A DNA stretch of 64,000 bases from Paludibacteraceae bacterium (GTDB lineage: Bacteria > Bacteroidota > Bacteroidia > Bacteroidales > Paludibacteraceae), in the NCBI GenBank assembly GCA_017557345.1, contig JAFYZR010000026.1, forward strand, positions 1 through 64,000, given 5' to 3'. A program made the translations under genes and the position numbers. The notes beneath the pieces are model-generated. The model did not search any database and was not told where the DNA came from. It worked only from the letters and a program-made list of their open reading frames with translations. How positions within the stretch are numbered: position 1 is the first letter of the stretch; each line of letters starts with the position of its first letter. This document shows positions 39,023 to 48,625 of this stretch, piece after piece.

Positions 39023-40408
39023 ATGAATCTATTTACAGCCAGACTAACCGGTAAAATGCTCTCGACGGATACGTTCGAGAAGACCGTTAGTGAATTGCAG
39101 GCTCGCGTTAAACGCTGGCGTCAGATTGAGAAATCGCCTGAATTGGCAGAGTATGTAGAACTGAAGAAACTGATAGAGAGCAGTGACTTCCGTGAACGCA
39201 AACAGACTCTGATGAAGCGTAAGTATCAAGATACGGATGAGGGCCGTAAGATGGAGGCATATAAGCGTTTGGTTAATTCTCGCAGCATTCGCCGTTATCA
39301 GCAAGCGCTTCGCGATGAGGTATTCCAGGCCTTCCTCGCTTTCCGTGAGACCGATGAGTTCCAGAAGGTTCAGAGCGTGAAAGAGTGCCTTAAATCGAGC
39401 GTGATGCGCCGGTATAACATTCTTTACCACTCGTCGTATTTCAAGAATTTCTTGAAGGTACAGAACTCACTTGAGCTGAAGCAGTTGGCTTCGTTGGAAC
39501 AAGAGGTAAAGACTGAGGATTTCCAAACACGTCATGCTTTGTGGGCAGATGCTAAGCGTTGGCAACACTCAGAGGAATATCAGAAAGAGCAACGTTTCCT
39601 GGAATTGGCGAAATCGGATGACATTAAATTTTTCTATGAGCAGCGTGAAGAAAAGATAGACTGGGCAGAATTGTTCCGCCCCTCGTTTGAGGATCACATG
39701 GCATCCGGAGATAATTGGAAACCCGGTTACGGCTATGCTAACCCAGCGATGAAAGAAGGTCACTCTCGCACCTCTGAACGTCAGGCGTATGTGAATGGAA
39801 AGAATGCTTTCTTCGTTGACGGCCGTATGGATATTGAGACTCGTGAAGAGAGCAAGAAAGCCGTTGCGTGGGATGAGAAGAAGGGTTTTGTAGAGCAAGT
39901 ATTCGATTATACATCGGATGTGATGAATACGAAAGATGTGTTCGCGCAAGAGTCCGGTATGTTTGCAGCCAAAGTGCGCAGTCAGGGAATCGGACACCAC
40001 TTCTTTGGCTTGTCAACCGGAAAACCGAACGGCCCGATGATTGCCCTTTATCACTACAACGGCAAGACGCATCAGATGGGCTTGGTAAATGGAGATAAGA
40101 CAAAAATGGTCGACCTGACGGGTATGTTACGGTCGATGTACTATGTTTATACTTTCCGCTGGACCAAGAACGAACTGATGTGGTATGTGAACGATATGGA
40201 GATTCTCCGTTTACCGAATCGTTTGCCCAAAGAGCAGATGTTCTTCTTTGCTCAAAGCTGGTTGCCATTAGCCGAGAAGGGCGGCGAAGGCAAATTGAAG
40301 GTTCAATGGGTTCGCGCATATCGCGGAGTAGACGATTCTCCTCTTGCACAACGAAATGCAGCTGCCGCCAAAGCAGAAGAAACTGCAGCAAAGAAAGCAG
40401 CCAAATAA
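39023..40408 (+). CDS. Helical-repeat protein with degenerate GH16-like domain
   Basis: A 461-aa protein of no recognised named family. There is no signal peptide. The N-terminal half (about 1-215) consists of charged helical repeats of a form (D/E)EFQKVxxVKxxLKSSVxRRYxxL, vaguely like FF-type helical repeats. The C-terminal half (about 220-435) has the sequence feel of a concanavalin-like GH16 fold (YTSDVMNTKDVF, MFAAKVRSQG, YTFRWTKNELMWYVNDMEI), but the GH16 catalytic ExDxxE motif is absent; the equivalent region reads GHHFFGLSTGKPNG. The tail is Ala/Lys-rich. A non-catalytic cytoplasmic or scaffold role is inferred. It ends 4 nt before kdsA, suggesting co-transcription with LPS precursor synthesis. 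Confidence 0.7.
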   Translation: MNLFTARLTGKMLSTDTFEKTVSELQARVKRWRQIEKSPELAEYVELKKLIESSDFRERKQTLMKRKYQDTDEGRKMEAYKRLVNSRSIRRYQQALRDEVFQAFLAFRETDEFQKVQSVKECLKSSVMRRYNILYHSSYFKNFLKVQNSLELKQLASLEQEVKTEDFQTRHALWADAKRWQHSEEYQKEQRFLELAKSDDIKFFYEQREEKIDWAELFRPSFEDHMASGDNWKPGYGYANPAMKEGHSRTSERQAYVNGKNAFFVDGRMDIETREESKKAVAWDEKKGFVEQVFDYTSDVMNTKDVFAQESGMFAAKVRSQGIGHHFFGLSTGKPNGPMIALYHYNGKTHQMGLVNGDKTKMVDLTGMLRSMYYVYTFRWTKNELMWYVNDMEILRLPNRLPKEQMFFFAQSWLPLAEKGGEGKLKVQWVRAYRGVDDSPLAQRNAAAAKAEETAAKKAAK

Positions 40409-40412
40409 GCCT

Positions 40413-41204
40413 ATGTTCCTAGTCGCAGGGCCTTGTGCCATTGAAAATAGAGAAATCGTAATGCAGACAGCGGAGACGCTAAATCGTCTTTGCTATGACC
40501 TAGGCATAACACTCTATTTCAAGGCTTCATTCGATAAAGCGAACCGTACGTCTGTTTCAGAGCGTGGAGTGGGAATGGATGCAGGCTTGCGTATCCTTGA
40601 TGAGGTAAAGACACAATTCGGTCTTCCTATCTTGACCGATATTCACGAGAGTTATCAGTGCGAACCAGTGGCTCAAGTAGCGGATGTTTTGCAGATTCCA
40701 GCGTTTTTATGCAGACAGACCGACTTGCTTCAAGCAGCCGCTGCGACGGGACGTATCGTGAATGTCAAGAAAGGGCAGTTTATGGCACCATGGGATATGA
40801 ACGGTGCGATAGAAAAGATTGAGCAAGTGGTTCCGGGCGCTGCAAAAGAAGGGCATATCTGGCTGACGGAAAGAGGAAGCTCGTTTGGCTATGGCCGTTT
40901 AGTAGTGGATATGACATCTTTGGTAGAGATGCGTCGTTTCGGTTGTCCGATTATTTTTGATGCTACTCATTCAGTACAGCAGCCTTCCTCTCAAACAGGT
41001 ATTACCGGAGGAAACCGTGCGATGGTACCCTATTTGATCCGTGCGGCAGTAGCTGTCGGCGTAGATGGCTTATTCATTGAAACACACCCAGATCCAGATC
41101 GTGCCATTTCGGATGCTGCGAATCAAGTGCGTCTATCTGATATGGAGAAGTTGCTTCGCGAAGCGAAGAGTTTAGAGGATACAATACAACAATTGAGAGT
41201 CTAA
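40413..41204 (+). CDS. kdsA: 3-deoxy-8-phosphooctulonate synthase (Kdo-8-P synthase)
   Basis: A 263-aa cytoplasmic enzyme that condenses phosphoenolpyruvate with arabinose 5-phosphate to Kdo 8-phosphate, a precursor of the LPS inner core. Conserved motifs: AGPCAIE near the N-terminus, FKASFDKANRTS, PILTDIHE, QIPAFLCRQTDLL, NVKKGQFMAPWDM and DATHSVQQP. The start at 40413 gives the usual short N-terminus before AGPC and begins 4 nt after the upstream stop. It fits with the LPS genes at the right end of the window. Confidence 0.95.
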   Translation: MFLVAGPCAIENREIVMQTAETLNRLCYDLGITLYFKASFDKANRTSVSERGVGMDAGLRILDEVKTQFGLPILTDIHESYQCEPVAQVADVLQIPAFLCRQTDLLQAAAATGRIVNVKKGQFMAPWDMNGAIEKIEQVVPGAAKEGHIWLTERGSSFGYGRLVVDMTSLVEMRRFGCPIIFDATHSVQQPSSQTGITGGNRAMVPYLIRAAVAVGVDGLFIETHPDPDRAISDAANQVRLSDMEKLLREAKSLEDTIQQLRV

Positions 41205-41216
41205 CGTCTTGAAGAT

Positions 41217-42911
41217 ATGGAAAAAACCATTACCATTTATTGCAAGAACACCCATACATATCATGAGGTGCCGCGCGGTATTTCGCTGATTCAACTTAAA
41301 GATTTGATCGGCATCAATTTGAAATATCCGATTATTGCGGCACATGTGAACTATAAAGTGGAGAATCTTGATTTTCTGCTGTATAAGCCCAAAGATATTG
41401 AGTTTTTGGATGCCAGTTCACCCAGTGGAATGCGTGCGTATGTTCGAACGTTAGGAATGGTTTTGGGTGCCGCGGTGAATGAGTTATATCCGGAAATGGA
41501 CTTGCGTGTGGAGCATCCAATTAGCAAAGGTTATTACTGCACGCTACAATGGCATCAAGATAAGGAAACGGAGCCGGATGATGAGAAAGAGCCTCCCGTT
41601 ATGAAACGCGAGATGGTGAAGGCCATTAAAGAGCGAATGCTACAGATCATTGCAGAAGATCGTCCCATTATCGAAGAGGAGAAACAGACTAAAGAAGTGA
41701 TTCGTATGTTCGCCGACCGTTATAACAACGAATCTTCTATCTTCGAGGCTCTTGGTAATCCGTACTGTCGCTATTTCCGAATGGGGGATTACATTGATTA
41801 TTACACCAATGTTTTGTTGCCAAGTTCCGGATATATCAATGTATTCGACATTCGTCCGTTCCAAGATGGTCTTTTGTTGCGTATTCCGAACCGCAACAAC
41901 CCCACGGTACTTGAGGACGAGGTGTCGCAGGATAAGATGTTTTCCATCTTCCAGGAGTACAACCGTTGGAACAAATTGCTGCGCATCAATAATGTAAATG
42001 ACTTTAACATTGCATGTAAGCAAAATAAATCTTTCGGTCTCATCAAATTGGCGGAGGCTCTTCACGAGAAAAAAATCGCACAGATTGCTGATTCGATAGC
42101 AGAGAAGCGACCTAAAGTAGTGTTTATTTCCGGTGCTTCTTCATCCGGTAAAACCACGTTCTCTAAACGTCTGCAGATTCAGCTGATGGTTGATGGTATT
42201 CGTCCGGAAGTGCTATCTATGGACGATTATTTCGTTAACCGAGTGGATACGCCCAAAGACGAGAACGGAGAATATGATTTTGAGGATGTAAATGCAGTAG
42301 ATTTGCCATTCTTCCGTCAACAGATGCATGATTTGCTGGAGGGAAAAGAGGTGGATCTCCCGACATACGATTTTACTATCGGAGAGCGTGTGTTTAGAGG
42401 CCGTAAGCTGAAACTACAGAAGGATACGGTGCTTGTGATTGAAGGTTTGCATGCACTCAATCCTTGTGTGCTGCCTGATGTGCCGCGAGAGTTGACATAT
42501 AAAATATATGTTTCTGCCCTGACAACTATCAATATTGATAATCATAACTGGATTCCAACTACCGATATCCGTTTGCTACGTCGAGTGGTGCGTGATTATA
42601 AATATCGCGGTTTCTCTGCCCGTGAGACGATCGCTCGTTGCCCATCGGTGGTTCGCGGAGAAACAAAATGGGTGTATCCATTCCAGGAGGAAGCGGACGT
42701 GATGTTTAATTCAGCATTGATCTTTGAGTTCGCAGTTTTGAAGCGCCACGCTGAACCTATATTACAAGAGGTTCCTAAGTTCTGCGAGGAATACACGGAG
42801 GCACATAGACTACTGAAATTCCTGCAATATTTCATTCCGATTCCGGAGAAAGAGATTCCACCTACATCTTTCTTGCGCGAGTTCGTCGGCGGTTCGTCAT
42901 TCCGCTATTAA
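41217..42911 (+). CDS. Uridine kinase-like nucleoside kinase with TGS-like N-terminus
   Basis: A 564-aa cytoplasmic protein. The N-terminal part (about 1-60) resembles a TGS domain and the next part (about 60-230) resembles the second additional domain of threonyl-tRNA synthetase. The C-terminal part (about 290-500) is a uridine kinase/phosphoribulokinase-type P-loop kinase with GASSSGKTTFS (about 304-314). This fused architecture is well known in Bacteroidota and Firmicutes as a nucleoside kinase family; the exact substrate and the role of the N-terminal part are unclear. It lies 12 nt after kdsA and is probably co-transcribed. Confidence 0.88.
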   Translation: MEKTITIYCKNTHTYHEVPRGISLIQLKDLIGINLKYPIIAAHVNYKVENLDFLLYKPKDIEFLDASSPSGMRAYVRTLGMVLGAAVNELYPEMDLRVEHPISKGYYCTLQWHQDKETEPDDEKEPPVMKREMVKAIKERMLQIIAEDRPIIEEEKQTKEVIRMFADRYNNESSIFEALGNPYCRYFRMGDYIDYYTNVLLPSSGYINVFDIRPFQDGLLLRIPNRNNPTVLEDEVSQDKMFSIFQEYNRWNKLLRINNVNDFNIACKQNKSFGLIKLAEALHEKKIAQIADSIAEKRPKVVFISGASSSGKTTFSKRLQIQLMVDGIRPEVLSMDDYFVNRVDTPKDENGEYDFEDVNAVDLPFFRQQMHDLLEGKEVDLPTYDFTIGERVFRGRKLKLQKDTVLVIEGLHALNPCVLPDVPRELTYKIYVSALTTINIDNHNWIPTTDIRLLRRVVRDYKYRGFSARETIARCPSVVRGETKWVYPFQEEADVMFNSALIFEFAVLKRHAEPILQEVPKFCEEYTEAHRLLKFLQYFIPIPEKEIPPTSFLREFVGGSSFRY

Positions 42912-42940
42912 TGGCATAAGATTTGTTAAAATTAAAGAAG

Positions 42941-43330
42941 ATGAAACTGATTTTAGTCATATTACTTTCAATCTTGGATTCTCTGCCCGGTGTGCAGATA
43001 ATTCAGGATTCAACAGTGGCCGTGCTTTTAGAAGAAGCCATTAACGGTAAACGCGAGTTGGTGGAGATGGATGGCTATCGTGTGCAAATCTATTCTTCAA
43101 ACCAGCAACAGACAGCAAAAGGTGAGGCACTGGATTTGGAGGCTAAACTGAAAGATAAAATCGGACAGACAGTATATGTGCAATATATCTCTCCGTTCTG
43201 GAAAGTGCGATTAGGCGATTTCAGGACCTACGATGAAGCAAAAGAATACAAGAAACTATTTGTAGCACAATACCCAGAGATGATGGGCGATACATACATA
43301 GTGCGCGATAAGATACAGGTGTTGCAATAA
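42941..43330 (+). CDS. SPOR-domain periplasmic protein
   Basis: A 129-aa protein with an N-terminal signal sequence (about 1-16) and a SPOR domain (about 45-118: [38 protein letters not shown]). SPOR domains bind denuded peptidoglycan at the division septum. A TTG six codons upstream is in frame, but the ATG at 42941 gives the better signal peptide and has AAAGAAG upstream. It overlaps folE by one base (TAATG), implying translational coupling, although the two functions have no obvious link. Confidence 0.82.
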   Translation: MKLILVILLSILDSLPGVQIIQDSTVAVLLEEAINGKRELVEMDGYRVQIYSSNQQQTAKGEALDLEAKLKDKIGQTVYVQYISPFWKVRLGDFRTYDEAKEYKKLFVAQYPEMMGDTYIVRDKIQVLQ

Positions 43331-43911
43331 TGAATTTACAAGATTTTACTTCTAACCCTTCTGTATCTGCAGAGATTGCTAAATCTGTAGAAGAAACCCT
43401 TCGCCAAATAGGAGAAGATCCTAACCGTGAGGGTTTACGTAAGACCCCTCATCGCGTTGGCGAAGCACTTCAGTTCTTATGTAAGGGCTATAATGAAGAT
43501 GCGGAGGCAATCTTGCGTTCAGCTCTTTTTGAGGAAGACTATCGTCAAATGGTGGTGGTTAAGGATATCGATTTCTATTCGCTTTGTGAGCATCACATGT
43601 TGCCGTTCTTTGGCAAAGTGCATGTGGCATATATTCCAAACGGACGTATCACCGGTCTCAGTAAAATTGCGCGTGTGGTAGATGTGTATGCGCGACGTCT
43701 GCAAGTACAGGAACGCCTAACCACACAAATAAAAGAGTGTATTCAGAACACTTTGGATCCTTTAGGAGTGATGGTTGTTATTGAGGCAGAGCATCTCTGT
43801 ATGCAGATGCGCGGCGTGCAAAAACAGCACGCGATGACTGTAACCTCTGATTTTACCGGAGTCTTTAATCAAGCGAAAACTCGCGAAGAGTTCATGAAAT
43901 TAATTAAATAA
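43330..43911 (+). CDS. folE: GTP cyclohydrolase I
   Basis: A 193-aa enzyme that converts GTP to 7,8-dihydroneopterin triphosphate, the first step of folate and pterin synthesis. Motifs: the zinc ligand Cys and active-site His in [13 protein letters not shown] (about 78-90), [19 protein letters not shown], and [10 protein letters not shown] with the second zinc Cys. Full length. It starts at the ATG overlapping the stop of the SPOR gene and is closed by the terminator at 43909-43940. Confidence 0.97.
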   Translation: MNLQDFTSNPSVSAEIAKSVEETLRQIGEDPNREGLRKTPHRVGEALQFLCKGYNEDAEAILRSALFEEDYRQMVVVKDIDFYSLCEHHMLPFFGKVHVAYIPNGRITGLSKIARVVDVYARRLQVQERLTTQIKECIQNTLDPLGVMVVIEAEHLCMQMRGVQKQHAMTVTSDFTGVFNQAKTREEFMKLIK

Positions 43912-43940
43912 AAGCAGGCGTTCACCTGCTTTTATTTTTT
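43909..43940. terminator. Bidirectional terminator between folE and the PorZ-like gene
   Basis: AAAAGCAGG (43910-43918) pairs with CCTGCTTTT (43925-43933), followed by ATTTTTT. The convergent genes end at 43911 and 43939, so it serves both strands. Confidence 0.85.
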
Positions 43941-46900
43941 ATCTTGCGATTAATATTTTCACTGCTTTATGTCCTCCGGCCGCATTGCAAAGGGCAGTGT
44001 AAACCCCGGGTGTTGCTCGTTGACCGTAAGCGTCTTTGCCATCCCAAACGGCCGTACCTCCATGGCTTCGTGTCTTACAAACGAGATTACCTCCAGAATC
44101 AATGATATTTACGACTGTGTTGTCCATTAATCCAGTGATGCTAATAACTCCAGTGTAATTAGGTTGAACAGGATTAGGATATGCATATACATTGTTCATG
44201 TCTTCTTGTGGCTCGCTGGCATCACTGCGATAAGAGGCAATGCCGTTATTAGTGCCGACGAAAACTTCGCCGGTCGTAGGAATAATAGCAATGGATTGAA
44301 TAGTATTGGATGGCAGCAAGGAGTTATGTTCTGTAAAATGCGCTACAGTAATCGTGTCATCTTCAATTAAGTAAAGGCCGGAATTGGCAGTGCCGATCCA
44401 CATCCGATTACCTCCATCTACTGCCATGCAGTTGATCTGTTCATCGCCCAGCAGATAATCTCCCAAACCAGTGCCATCATTACGCGGAATGATAATGCGT
44501 TGGCATGCGTCTGATGTGAAGAAATCTACCTTTGCAGGAATAAGCAGAATACCTTGTTGCGTGCCAATCCATAAACGATTGGTTAGGTCTTGTGCAATGC
44601 AACGAACATATTCCAAAGCAATAGTATTGCCATTTTGGTCTGTGAACGAGTTACGTTTAATGGCGTAATCATCACTCTCTCTGGTAGGCGTTCCGCCGTC
44701 ATAATGGAAAATAACCCCTGGTTCTGTTCTCTGATCAATCATCCACTTATAGTCTTTGTTGCGCCGATCTACTAGAATCTCTCCAGGCGTTTCAAATGAG
44801 ATATTTTTTCCTCCGCTATAAATATTCAATCCAATCCATTGTCCGCTTGGTGTGAGTATATGAAGCGGTTTACCGACTTCCGTTGCATTGAGTACCCACA
44901 AATTGCCCTCTTCGTCCATTAGTGCGCCATCAGTACGCGTAAAGTATTTAGCTCCAGCACCCGGAACAACTACCGATAGAGTGCTGTTGGATGGATCAAA
45001 GCACCTTATAGCTTGATAATCCTTATACTCAAACACTCCGGTTCCGTATGTTGCCACATAGAAGTGACTTGGGTCATTGGGATCAACTGCATAACTAACG
45101 GCATCGCGGATGTCTCGATGTAACCGTGAGTAAGTATCGCTCCAAGGAATGCCTATCCATTGTTGACCATCATAAATACTCAAACTGCTCTCGCGCCCAA
45201 ATTGGCTAGCCCATCTACCTCCCGGAGCTACGTACACTTGATTGTGTGCAATGTGCAGACGGTAACCGAAATTGTTTGAAGGTCCTTCGGGGCGGAATAT
45301 TTCATCTCCAATGGAACTCAAACGCACGATACCTTTGCCTTCCTCGGCTAACCAGTACTGACCATTTGAATAGACAGCATCGGTGGCTTTATATGCGCCT
45401 GTCAGGCCTGTCAATTGCTCTTCATCCATTAAACGTAAAAGACCATTTCCACGTTGGTATGTCAATAACTGGTTTCCACTTACGTGAATCCACTCTAATG
45501 GATTTGGAACCACTAATTGCCATTGCGTTCCTTCGCGACGATAGAGTGAATCGTGTTGTAATGTATAAATCCTGTTGTTGAAAACAACGGCCTGTTGAAC
45601 TATTTCACAAGGAAGCACTTCTGAATGCCAGAAAGAGTAATCTACTAAATTATCGCGAAGCGAGGCTTTATACAATCGATCATATGAGAAGGCATACAAC
45701 GAATCTCCATTCTCAACGATCTGTTGAATCTCCAAAGCTGCGGCTCCTTCTCCGATGTAGTAAGTATCTGCAATCTCGCCTTTCTTTGGATTGATAGCAA
45801 TAATGCCGAAAGAGGTGCCCAAATATAAATACCGGCTACCAATAGAGACGCAATTAATAGCAGTAGAAAGGGAACCTGCTTTCATGGAAATGTCCGGCAT
45901 TTGAGTGACATCTCCTGTGTCATCCAACAAATCTATACGTCCGTCTTCGTAAACAATAAGCAGTTTGCCAGATTGCGTGTCATAGGCGATGTGTGTAACG
46001 GTGGTTCCGTTTAGACCAGTAGACTTATTCCAATAACCAATGGTTTCATCGGCTCTGTTTACACTAAACAGGGAATTATTTGCAACGGCATAAATCGTAC
46101 TAGGAGTTGCAACAATCTGTTGCGCACCAGAATAAGAGAAATGCAGTTTCCATCGTTGCATAGCACCTTCATTCTCTTCATCTGCCAGTTCTTCAAATGG
46201 TTCTTCCTTCAATCCTTCTCCACTTCCATTGGGATTATATTCCACCAGACCATCCGCTGTGCCGATATACATTATCCCGTTTTGTGCATCACATGCTAAT
46301 GATAATATGCCATTGGCGGGCATAGCACTATTCTCTGTCGTATATTGTGCAATAATCTGTGTTGCCGTACTATCCAAGACATAGACACCTAAAGCGGATG
46401 TGCCAATCCATAAGTTTCCTTCCGGGGTTTCACAAATGGCATTTACAATGCTTGTCCTCATCGGGTTTTCACCATTGTTGTCCAATACAACAGGCCGAAC
46501 TATGGCATCTGAAGTGAAATAATCAATGTCATCAATATAAGCAATACCTTGTTCGGTAGCCAGCCATATTCTTCCTCGGCTATCTTGTAGCATTTGATAA
46601 ATGTAAGTAGGTTTGAATTCATGCCCTTCTTGGTCAATCCATTCTGAGCGTGCTATTGCATGGTGCTTGCTGTCATCCATCGGCGCTCCTTGATCGTCAA
46701 CCAAGTATAGCGCGGTACCCCAACGCGCTGCAGCGAGCCATTTGTAATTCGGATTACGATGGTCGATCGTCATATTTGCTTGCGTCTGGATAGGAGGAAT
46801 ACTTCCATCAATGGTAATGCTGATGGCATGCCATTGTCCGGACGCATCATAACAAGCCAATTGATGATCCACTTCGCCGCCATTCATTATCCATAGGTTT

Positions 46901-48027
46901 CCTTGCGCATCAAAAATAGCACCATCCAAACGTGTGTAGCGACTGGGATTATTGGCGGCAGGACGAAGTGCGTTTGTCCCATCTGCGATGAAATGATTAA
47001 CTAAAGTGTCTGCGCGGAATTCATATAATCCTGTACCGTAACTGGTAACGAAATAGTGGGTTTTATCTTTTGGATCTACAGCCACATTCATAAAATCCAG
47101 AGCAGGTTGATTCTTGGGCAATTTGGAAGTGATTTCTTTTGTGGTAATGTTTCTCCAAGTGTGCCCATCATATCGCATGACGATGCCGGGATTATTATAT
47201 TGCGCAGCCCAACGACCACCGGGCGTTACCCAAAGATTTCCTTGTGCGGCCGTCATCCGATACGGCATGTTGCTTAGTGGACCTTGCGGTTTGTAATTAA
47301 TGGTATTCGTGGCAGTAACTCGCCGAATACCATCTGCTTGCCCCGCATACCAATGATCCGTGGCATCGCGATAATGTACTCCTTTATTTGCATCAGGGCT
47401 GATTCGTCCCGTTCGGATTTCACGATGCCAATACGTATAATCAACAATATTTGCGCGTAGCGAGGTGCTGAACATACTATCGACAGTGAAGGCATAAATA
47501 CTATCTCCATGAATGACTACATCTTGCACGTCCGTTTCTTGTCCATTCGGGCGCAACCAATAGCTATCCACCAATCTATTTGTCCTAAGATCCAGCGTTT
47601 GTACACCATATGCTGTGGACAAATAGGCAGTACGACCAGAGATAGTGATATTGTTAATTGTTTTGCGTTGTGTCATATCTTTGTCGTACAATTCTCCAAG
47701 ATACTGCACTCCGCGTTCGGATAACAAATCTATTTTGCCTGTCGCGTAGCAAATGATTAACTGTTTGGACGTGTCATCATAATAGATACAAGTGATACCG
47801 GAGGCATGCAGTCCGGATTGACGGTTATATACTTGCAGTTGCTCCGTTTTTTTATCTACACTGAACAAACTACCATCAGAAATAGCAAACACCTTGTCCG
47901 GCGTCATGGCTATCTGGGTAACGTTATTATATGCAAAATGCGTTTTCCAACTCTCCGCTTTAACGGGAGCAAAGAGTAAGAAGCATGCCGCAAATACTAT
48001 ATATCTATGTAATGTCCGAAGGCTCAT
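43939..48027 (-). CDS. PorZ-like T9SS protein with duplicated ectodomain
   Basis: A 1362-aa secreted protein. Order: signal peptide (1-24); a first PorZ-like unit (about 26-600) starting WKTHFAYNNVTQIA with SGLHASGITCIYYDD and IICYATGKIDLL; an acidic linker (about 600-620); a second unit (about 623-1265) starting WKLHFSYSGAQQIV with TGLNGTTVTHIAYD and LIVYEDGRIDLL; then a classical T9SS type A-like tail (about 1277-1362, YAYPNPVQPNYTG, GVYTALCNA). Each unit ends in two-component-type propeller blades (LWIGTSALGVYVLD; MWIGTANSGLYLIE). PorZ of Porphyromonas gingivalis, part of the A-LPS attachment complex, is about 780 aa and has one such unit. The doubled form is unusual. It overlaps rdgB by 4 nt. 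Confidence 0.8.
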   Translation of the reverse strand: MSLRTLHRYIVFAACFLLFAPVKAESWKTHFAYNNVTQIAMTPDKVFAISDGSLFSVDKKTEQLQVYNRQSGLHASGITCIYYDDTSKQLIICYATGKIDLLSERGVQYLGELYDKDMTQRKTINNITISGRTAYLSTAYGVQTLDLRTNRLVDSYWLRPNGQETDVQDVVIHGDSIYAFTVDSMFSTSLRANIVDYTYWHREIRTGRISPDANKGVHYRDATDHWYAGQADGIRRVTATNTINYKPQGPLSNMPYRMTAAQGNLWVTPGGRWAAQYNNPGIVMRYDGHTWRNITTKEITSKLPKNQPALDFMNVAVDPKDKTHYFVTSYGTGLYEFRADTLVNHFIADGTNALRPAANNPSRYTRLDGAIFDAQGNLWIMNGGEVDHQLACYDASGQWHAISITIDGSIPPIQTQANMTIDHRNPNYKWLAAARWGTALYLVDDQGAPMDDSKHHAIARSEWIDQEGHEFKPTYIYQMLQDSRGRIWLATEQGIAYIDDIDYFTSDAIVRPVVLDNNGENPMRTSIVNAICETPEGNLWIGTSALGVYVLDSTATQIIAQYTTENSAMPANGILSLACDAQNGIMYIGTADGLVEYNPNGSGEGLKEEPFEELADEENEGAMQRWKLHFSYSGAQQIVATPSTIYAVANNSLFSVNRADETIGYWNKSTGLNGTTVTHIAYDTQSGKLLIVYEDGRIDLLDDTGDVTQMPDISMKAGSLSTAINCVSIGSRYLYLGTSFGIIAINPKKGEIADTYYIGEGAAALEIQQIVENGDSLYAFSYDRLYKASLRDNLVDYSFWHSEVLPCEIVQQAVVFNNRIYTLQHDSLYRREGTQWQLVVPNPLEWIHVSGNQLLTYQRGNGLLRLMDEEQLTGLTGAYKATDAVYSNGQYWLAEEGKGIVRLSSIGDEIFRPEGPSNNFGYRLHIAHNQVYVAPGGRWASQFGRESSLSIYDGQQWIGIPWSDTYSRLHRDIRDAVSYAVDPNDPSHFYVATYGTGVFEYKDYQAIRCFDPSNSTLSVVVPGAGAKYFTRTDGALMDEEGNLWVLNATEVGKPLHILTPSGQWIGLNIYSGGKNISFETPGEILVDRRNKDYKWMIDQRTEPGVIFHYDGGTPTRESDDYAIKRNSFTDQNGNTIALEYVRCIAQDLTNRLWIGTQQGILLIPAKVDFFTSDACQRIIIPRNDGTGLGDYLLGDEQINCMAVDGGNRMWIGTANSGLYLIEDDTITVAHFTEHNSLLPSNTIQSIAIIPTTGEVFVGTNNGIASYRSDASEPQEDMNNVYAYPNPVQPNYTGVISITGLMDNTVVNIIDSGGNLVCKTRSHGGTAVWDGKDAYGQRATPGVYTALCNAAGGHKAVKILIAR

Positions 48028-48617
48028 TGTGCCTGTTTTAAAACTTTTATCAGCTCATTTAACGCTCGCGCACGATGGCTAATGCTATTTTTTATTTCTG
48101 CCGGCAATTCGCCGAAAGTTTTAGCGTATCCTTCCGGAATAAATACCGGATCATATCCAAAACCTCCTTTTCCATATTCCTCGGTGGCTATACTTCCGCG
48201 AACGATGCCTTCAACTTGAATAGATTTGCCATCTTTAATTAGCGTAATAACGGTTCGGAATTGACAGCCACGGTTATCTATTCCTTTCAGTTCCCTCAAT
48301 GCTTTAGCCCGATTGGATGACGCTTCACCGGCCCACCGTGCAGTATACACTCCCGGAGCGCCATTTAAAGCATCTATTTCCAGACCGGTATCATCCGCAA
48401 AAACACCATTGATTTGCAATTTGTTACCATTCGCCTTTAGCCATTGGTAAACGGTTTCGGCCTTTATGGAACTATTCTGTTCAAGCGTTGTGCCGGTTTC
48501 TTCAATGTCTTTTTCAAAACCGATATCGTTCAGGCTGAGCACTTCAAAGCCAGCCGGCATGATAGCCCGCACTTCCGCTAATTTATGCGCATTATTGGAT
48601 GCAAAAACCAGAATCAT
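48024..48617 (-). CDS. rdgB: Non-canonical purine NTP pyrophosphatase (RdgB/HAM1)
   Basis: A 197-aa house-cleaning enzyme that hydrolyses ITP, dITP and XTP to monophosphates. Conserved segments: FASNNAHKLAEV at the N-terminus, FADDTGLEIDALNGAPGVYTAR, EGIVRGSIA, GFGYDPVFIP, TFGELPAEIKN and ISHRARAL. A GTG/ATG-type extension seven codons upstream would overlap the DUF2147 gene; the Met at 48617 places FASNN in its usual position and leaves 8 nt between genes. Its stop overlaps the start of the PorZ-like gene (ATGA). Confidence 0.94.
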   Translation of the reverse strand: MILVFASNNAHKLAEVRAIMPAGFEVLSLNDIGFEKDIEETGTTLEQNSSIKAETVYQWLKANGNKLQINGVFADDTGLEIDALNGAPGVYTARWAGEASSNRAKALRELKGIDNRGCQFRTVITLIKDGKSIQVEGIVRGSIATEEYGKGGFGYDPVFIPEGYAKTFGELPAEIKNSISHRARALNELIKVLKQAQ

Positions 48618-48625
48618 ACACGCGC

